From UBA2883 sp964017965 (GTDB lineage: Bacteria > Cyanobacteriota > Vampirovibrionia > Gastranaerophilales > Gastranaerophilaceae), in NCBI GenBank assembly GCA_964017965.1, contig CAXHNV010000004.1:1-64000 (forward strand): a DNA stretch of 64,000 nucleotides. Direction: 5' to 3'. The notes under the pieces were generated by a model. That model did not search any database. It saw nothing but the letters and a program-made list of their open reading frames with translations, and had not been told where the DNA came from. Made by a program: the position numbers and the translations under genes. Each line of letters opens with the position of its first letter. The stretch's first letter is position 1. Below, piece by piece: positions 60,112 through 64,000 of the stretch.

Positions 60112-61421
60112 TATTTTCTTCTTAATTGTTTTCTATACCAGTAATAAACTGAACGTGCAACCCTTGAAGAACTGTGTCTTACAAGCCCGTTCTTACTTTC
60201 TTCTTCTTCAATAAGTTTGCTTGAAACAAGTTTTACCCCTGTCGGTTTCAGGTTTTCCATATCCAAAACAACAGGATATGAGTTATGCTCAGCATAAGCA
60301 GGTGAAATATTTTGAGGGATACTGTTGTTAACAAGCACAGCATCTAAAATATCAGAACTGCCTGCGTGTGAGATAAGCGCATTAACGTGACTTGCAACAG
60401 AATAGTTATCAGTCTCACCGTTCTGAGTCATAATATTACATACATATATTTTTTTAGCTTTAGCTTTAGCAACAGCAGAAGCAATTTCTTTAATCAAAAG
60501 GTTAGGAATAACACTCGTATAAAGACTTCCCGGTCCCATAATAATCAAATCCGCATCCTTAATAGCCTGAATAACTTCCGGTAACGCTTTACATTCAACA
60601 GGATCAGTAAACAATCGCTTAATCTTACCGTGAGCCTCAGGAATAGAAGATTCACCGTGAATAATTCTACCGTCTTCCATTTCTGCTACAAGTTTCATAT
60701 TATCCAATGTAGAAGGCAAAACCCTACCTCTGATAGAAAGAACGTTAGAAGACTCTTTAACCGCTCTAACCATATCACCTGTAATAGAGCAAAGTGCTGT
60801 TAAGAACAAGTTTCCGAAACTGTGACCTTTCAACCCTTCGCCCATATCAAATCTGTATTGGAACAACTTAGTAACCAAATCTTCATCATCAGCCAACGCT
60901 GCAATACAGTTTCTGATATCACCCGGAGGAAGAACACCCATTTCTTCTCTCAAACGACCTGAGCTGCCACCGTCATCACCAACAGTAACAACCGCTGTAA
61001 TATTATTAGTAATCTTTTTAATACCTTTTAATAACATTGAAAGCCCTGTACCGCCGCCAATAGCAACAATCTTAGGACCCTTGTTTAATTTCTTTCTTCT
61101 ATATAAAGTTTCTAAAACACCTTCTCTTTCTTTACCTGTGTGAATATCAAGCATTGAAAGATTCGTTTTTTGCCAACCCTTAAAGAACAATATGGAACCC
61201 AACGCAATCGCAATACCGGCAGCCAAGTCAACATTCATAGTATGTTTAATACCTGTCAAAAAGTTATAAACCTGTTCCGGATTAGATAACGTCAAGACAC
61301 CCAAAATTATAAAAGCTGAACCTAAAAAGATAAGCGCAAACCACCTTTTAATCTCTAATCCCGGTATCAACCAGCCAGCCGTTTTAGGCATTTTCATATT
61401 ATTCTTAATTAGTTTTTTCAT
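60111..61421 (-). CDS. yvcK: YvcK/CofD-like protein with N-terminal membrane anchor
   Basis: 436 residues. Two membrane helices (about 28-48 and 65-83) precede the CofD-like domain: KIVAIGGGTGLSMLLKGIK (about 117-135), VVTVGDDGGSSGRLREEMG and PPGDIRNCIAALAD, the family's nucleotide-binding core. In B. subtilis YvcK (and Mgf/GlmR) supports growth on gluconeogenic carbon and cell-wall synthesis by binding UDP-GlcNAc. The added membrane helices suggest recruitment to the envelope. In the run after pxpA. Confidence 0.9.
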   Translation of the reverse strand: MKKLIKNNMKMPKTAGWLIPGLEIKRWFALIFLGSAFIILGVLTLSNPEQVYNFLTGIKHTMNVDLAAGIAIALGSILFFKGWQKTNLSMLDIHTGKEREGVLETLYRRKKLNKGPKIVAIGGGTGLSMLLKGIKKITNNITAVVTVGDDGGSSGRLREEMGVLPPGDIRNCIAALADDEDLVTKLFQYRFDMGEGLKGHSFGNLFLTALCSITGDMVRAVKESSNVLSIRGRVLPSTLDNMKLVAEMEDGRIIHGESSIPEAHGKIKRLFTDPVECKALPEVIQAIKDADLIIMGPGSLYTSVIPNLLIKEIASAVAKAKAKKIYVCNIMTQNGETDNYSVASHVNALISHAGSSDILDAVLVNNSIPQNISPAYAEHNSYPVVLDMENLKPTGVKLVSSKLIEEEESKNGLVRHSSSRVARSVYYWYRKQLRRK

Positions 61422-61422
61422 C

Positions 61423-62217
61423 TTATTCCACCCATCCTGAAGCTTTCACCTGTCCGTATTTTACAGGCTCAGGAGAAATTAAAGAGTTTGCTCTCTGCGC
61501 AATCTCTAATGAATTTTGATACTTATTACTCAAATGGATTGAATCTATTTTTGCAATAGTCAAACCGTCAGAAGTATTATTAACCTGAGATGTATGCAAA
61601 ATAGTTTGCAATCTCTTTATACAAGATTCTGTATCAGTAATATCTCTCATTGAATACTGGATTTGTAAATCCTGATTATAGTTTTTATCTAAAATAATTT
61701 CCTGACAAACTGGGATTTTTACATAATCACCCGTTTTTTGAATAGTTTCACCTGATGCACCGCAATAAATAAGCCATTGAGAACATTTTTGGATAGCCCT
61801 TGCTAGCACAGTTGAGAAATGAAAATCTTCTGCTGCACGTTTATACATAGCACCGTGAGGTCTAACGTGTTCAATTTCAAGCTTATAAGCTTTAGCAAAA
61901 GACATTAAAGCCCCAACCTGATACACAACAAGTGCTTCTAATTCATCATCAGATAAATCCATAGCTCTATAGCCAAAACCCTGAATATCAGAGTAGCCTA
62001 TATGAGCACCAATTGCTACATTCTTCTCTTTTGCAGCCAACAAAGCTCTTTTTATAGTCTGCGGGTCACCTGCGTGAAAGCCGCAAGATACATTCACAGA
62101 ACTAACGTAATCCAACATATCAAACTCAGATGTATTCTTATATACACCGAAACTTTGTGCTAAATCACAGTTAAAATCTAAACTTTTTATACTTTTCTTT
62201 ACAGGAGTTTTTATCAT
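61423..62217 (-). CDS. pxpA: 5-oxoprolinase subunit A (LamB/YcsF family)
   Basis: About 264 residues; part of the ATP-dependent PxpABC complex that opens 5-oxoproline to glutamate. Seen: SLDFNCDLAQSFGVY, SVNVSCGFHAGDPQTIKRAL (about 42-62), AIGAHIGYSDIQGFGYRAM and IEHVRPHGAMYKRA, all family blocks. The SCGxHAGD and RPHGA His/Asp residues are present. An ATG at 62232 is possible, but AGAGG lies 7 bases before 62217. PxpB and PxpC are not next to it. Confidence 0.88.
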   Translation of the reverse strand: MIKTPVKKSIKSLDFNCDLAQSFGVYKNTSEFDMLDYVSSVNVSCGFHAGDPQTIKRALLAAKEKNVAIGAHIGYSDIQGFGYRAMDLSDDELEALVVYQVGALMSFAKAYKLEIEHVRPHGAMYKRAAEDFHFSTVLARAIQKCSQWLIYCGASGETIQKTGDYVKIPVCQEIILDKNYNQDLQIQYSMRDITDTESCIKRLQTILHTSQVNNTSDGLTIAKIDSIHLSNKYQNSLEIAQRANSLISPEPVKYGQVKASGWVE

Positions 62218-62246
62218 TATATAACCTCTCATACTAATCTTATTCT

Positions 62247-62274
62247 ATTATACAACTAAAAGAATTCTTTTACA
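62247..62274 (-). promoter_or_regulatory. Promoter with spacer palindrome for the pxpA-nnrD run
   Basis: Minus-strand TGTAAA (62274-62269), 16-base spacer and TATAAT (62252-62247). Most of the spacer and -35 is a perfect 16-bp palindrome, TAAAAGAATTCTTTTA (62257-62272), a likely operator. Confidence 0.45.
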
Positions 62275-62305
62275 TGATATATAAAAATTGTTACGAAAGA
62301 ATAAC

Positions 62306-62334
62306 TTGAAAGATTTATATTTTTTTTGTAAAAT
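62306..62334 (+). promoter_or_regulatory. Promoter of gmk, short or no leader
   Basis: TTGAAA (62306-62311), 17-base spacer and TAAAAT (62329-62334), 8 bases before ATG 62343. No Shine-Dalgarno. Confidence 0.55.
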
Positions 62335-62342
62335 TCAATGAA

Positions 62343-62900
62343 ATGAAAGACCAAGAAAAGAAAATAATCGTAATATCAGGTTCATCCGGAGTAGGCAAAG
62401 GTACTGTAATAAAGTCTTTGCTTGAATCTTGCGAGGATATAAAACTCTCAATATCCTGCACAACAAGAGCTCCGCGAGAAAACGAAATCCACGGTAAAAA
62501 CTATTATTTTATATCACGCGATGAATTTGAAACAGCGGTTAAAAACGAAGAATTCATTGAATGGGCAGAGTTTTCAGGTAACTTGTACGGAACAAGAAAA
62601 TCGTTCGTGTTAAACTCTTTAGAAAACGGCGAACACGTGCTTTTAGAAATCGATACTCAGGGCGCACTTCAAATAAAAGAAAAAATGCCTGAAGTAGTCT
62701 TGATATTTATCGCACCACCGTCTTACGAAGAACTGGTTACAAGGCTAAGAGGACGTCATACAGAAACTGAAGAAGCAATCCAAAAACGTCTTGCATTTGT
62801 TGATTTGGAGAAAGAAAATTCAAAACAGTTTGACTACATAGTTATAAACGATTCAGTAGAGCGTGCGGTTTCTGAAATCAAGCAAATTATAGGATATTAA
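62343..62900 (+). CDS. gmk: Guanylate kinase
   Basis: 185 residues; phosphorylates GMP and dGMP to diphosphates. P-loop VISGSSGVGKGTVI (about 10-23), GMP-binding SISCTTRAPRENEIHGKNYYF (split; about 38-58), FIEWAEFSGNLYGT, the segment VLLEIDTQGALQI, and lid RLRGRHTETEEAIQKRL. Full length. It is followed three bases later by coaBC, so both lie in one transcript; gmk-rpoZ-coaBC is a common order, here without rpoZ. Confidence 0.95.
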   Translation: MKDQEKKIIVISGSSGVGKGTVIKSLLESCEDIKLSISCTTRAPRENEIHGKNYYFISRDEFETAVKNEEFIEWAEFSGNLYGTRKSFVLNSLENGEHVLLEIDTQGALQIKEKMPEVVLIFIAPPSYEELVTRLRGRHTETEEAIQKRLAFVDLEKENSKQFDYIVINDSVERAVSEIKQIIGY

Positions 62901-62903
62901 GCA

Positions 62904-64000
62904 ATGACCCAACTATCACAAAAAACAGTTTTAATAGGTATAACAGGCGGGATAGCAGCATATAAAATCTGCGAACTAATCAGGCTTTACAAAAAAAACG
63001 GATACAATGTTAAAGTCATCGCAACCCAAAATGCGTTTCATTTTGTGACAGAACTAACTCTTGCCACTCTATCTCAAAACGAAGTATATTCAGACAACTT
63101 CGATATAAAAGAATATAAACCCGAACATATTTCACTATGTGATGAAGGCGATATCTTAGTAATTGCACCTGCAACAGCGAATACTATCTCTAAAATCGCA
63201 AACGGTATCTGTGATAACCTGTTAACTTCTATCGTCTGCGCTTTCAACAAGCCTATAATCATAGCTCCTGCTATGAACACAAATATGTGGAATAACCCGC
63301 TGATACAAGAAAACGTAGAAAAATTAAAAAATTATAACTATGAAATAATAGAACCTGAAAGCGGATACCTTGCCTGCGGCACAAACGGCGAAGGAAGACT
63401 TGCAAACGTAGAAACTATCTTCTCTAAAACACTAGAAACTCTTGAGCAAAAAAAAAGTCTTGAAGGTCAAAAGATAGTAATAACAGCAGGCGGAACAATT
63501 GAAAAAATCGACCCTGTACGCTATATTTCAAACTTTTCATCAGGTAAAATGGGAATTGCTTTAGCAGATGAAGCCCATAAAAAAGGCGCTGAAGTTGAGC
63601 TAATCTCAACATTTGCAGCCAACAAACCTTACAAAAATACTGTCGTCAATTCTGCTCAAGAGATGAAAACAGCAGTAGAAAACAGTCTGGATAATGCCAA
63701 TACAGTGATTATGGCAGCAGCAGTAGCCGACTACAAAGTCGACAACTATTCCGAACAAAAACTCAAAAAAACGTCAGACGATACAATCTCACTAACGCTT
63801 TCTAAGAACCCTGATATTTTAAAAGAAATCTCTGCAAAAAAACAGAACTCACAAAAAATTGTAGGATTCTGTGCAGAAAGCCAAAACCTAATCGACTTTG
63901 CAACTGAAAAGATAGATAAAAAAGGCTGTGATTATATTATAGCCAATGATATCTCAAGAAAAGATATCGGATTTGGCTCTGATGAAAACGAAATCTATAT
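62904..64000 (+). CDS. coaBC: Phosphopantothenoylcysteine decarboxylase/synthetase, 3' end outside window
   Basis: 365 complete codons before the window edge. Bifunctional enzyme of coenzyme A synthesis. CoaC half (1-175): flavin loop VLIGITGGIAAYKICEL, PATANTISKIANG and the PAMNTNMW motif, with the substrate-clamp Cys in GYLACGTNGEGRL (about 157). CoaB half (from about 190): VITAGGTIEKIDPVRYISN and FSSGKMGIALADE, then AAAVADYKV and KIVGFCAES. Reading continues off the end without a stop. ATG 62904 follows the gmk stop by three bases. Confidence 0.93.
   Translation, partial: MTQLSQKTVLIGITGGIAAYKICELIRLYKKNGYNVKVIATQNAFHFVTELTLATLSQNEVYSDNFDIKEYKPEHISLCDEGDILVIAPATANTISKIANGICDNLLTSIVCAFNKPIIIAPAMNTNMWNNPLIQENVEKLKNYNYEIIEPESGYLACGTNGEGRLANVETIFSKTLETLEQKKSLEGQKIVITAGGTIEKIDPVRYISNFSSGKMGIALADEAHKKGAEVELISTFAANKPYKNTVVNSAQEMKTAVENSLDNANTVIMAAAVADYKVDNYSEQKLKKTSDDTISLTLSKNPDILKEISAKKQNSQKIVGFCAESQNLIDFATEKIDKKGCDYIIANDISRKDIGFGSDENEIY

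Overview
The window looks like an AT-rich, anaerobic, diderm bacterium related to the non-photosynthetic sisters of Cyanobacteria (Vampirovibrionia/Melainabacteria, probably Gastranaerophilales). The evidence is an LdpA-type Fe-S protein otherwise typical of cyanobacteria, a pyruvate:ferredoxin oxidoreductase, a free-standing glycyl-radical domain protein under a Crp/Fnr-type regulator, LptD/OstA-type and M23 envelope genes, and many lineage-specific proteins. The lineage is inferred from protein resemblance; no search was run. I see no CRISPR array, transposase, integrase, prophage or rRNA.

Layout. 1-9.2 kb: a promoter and structured leader, then one 2,993-residue secreted beta-helix protein with GGAI-type repeats and strikingly mosaic base composition. 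9.26-13.1 kb (-): LdpA-like protein, sugar-binding lipoprotein and an AMIN-like envelope protein. 13.2-16.7 kb: small EF-hand protein, dxs and hisS. 16.7-22.0 kb (-): nifJ, a small secreted protein and an N-acetylmuramoyl-L-alanine amidase broken by one base in a T7 run. 22.1-27.7 kb (+): trkA-trkH, tRNA-Arg (on -), a secreted NTF2-like protein, lspA, an rluD-like gene and a small membrane protein. 27.8-34.5 kb: a helical 144-aa protein (-), then two unknown membrane proteins ahead of a GH13 enzyme, then tRNA-Lys (-). 34.5-40.4 kb: Crp/Fnr regulator with tandem operators facing a mini-GrcA; TPR glycosyltransferase, HTH/zinc-ribbon protein and a second GH13 protein (-). 40.4-43.4 kb: cysK-cysE and an MFS transporter. 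44-48 kb (-): a 34-aa membrane peptide, M23 peptidase, LptD-like protein and class II aldolase. 48.1-52.2 kb (+): P-loop/TPR protein, rsmG, mscS, rlmH. 52.3-53.3 kb: a glycine-zipper protein enclosed by long inverted repeats. 53.3-62.2 kb: yajQ, an OppD-like ATPase, a response regulator (+) and an eight-gene minus-strand run pxpA-yvcK-panB-panC-oxidoreductase-pgsA-trmL-nnrD. 62.3-64 kb: gmk and the start of coaBC, so three coenzyme A biosynthesis genes (panB, panC, coaBC) lie within 6 kb.

The most unusual signal is RNA-level. The gene at 52359-53144 has a 5' leader, including its Shine-Dalgarno, that is complementary over about 42 base pairs to its own 3' untranslated region. The 144-aa gene at 27789-28223 shows a shorter version of the same arrangement, and the two share 16 of 17 bases of promoter sequence (ACTTTATATAAG-type). 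This suggests a family of transcripts whose ends pair, either folding back on the ribosome-binding site or protecting the mRNA. A second theme is that many first genes of operons have -10 boxes only 7-10 bases before the start codon, predicting leaderless mRNAs and correcting several start sites. A third is palindromes lying inside promoter spacers.
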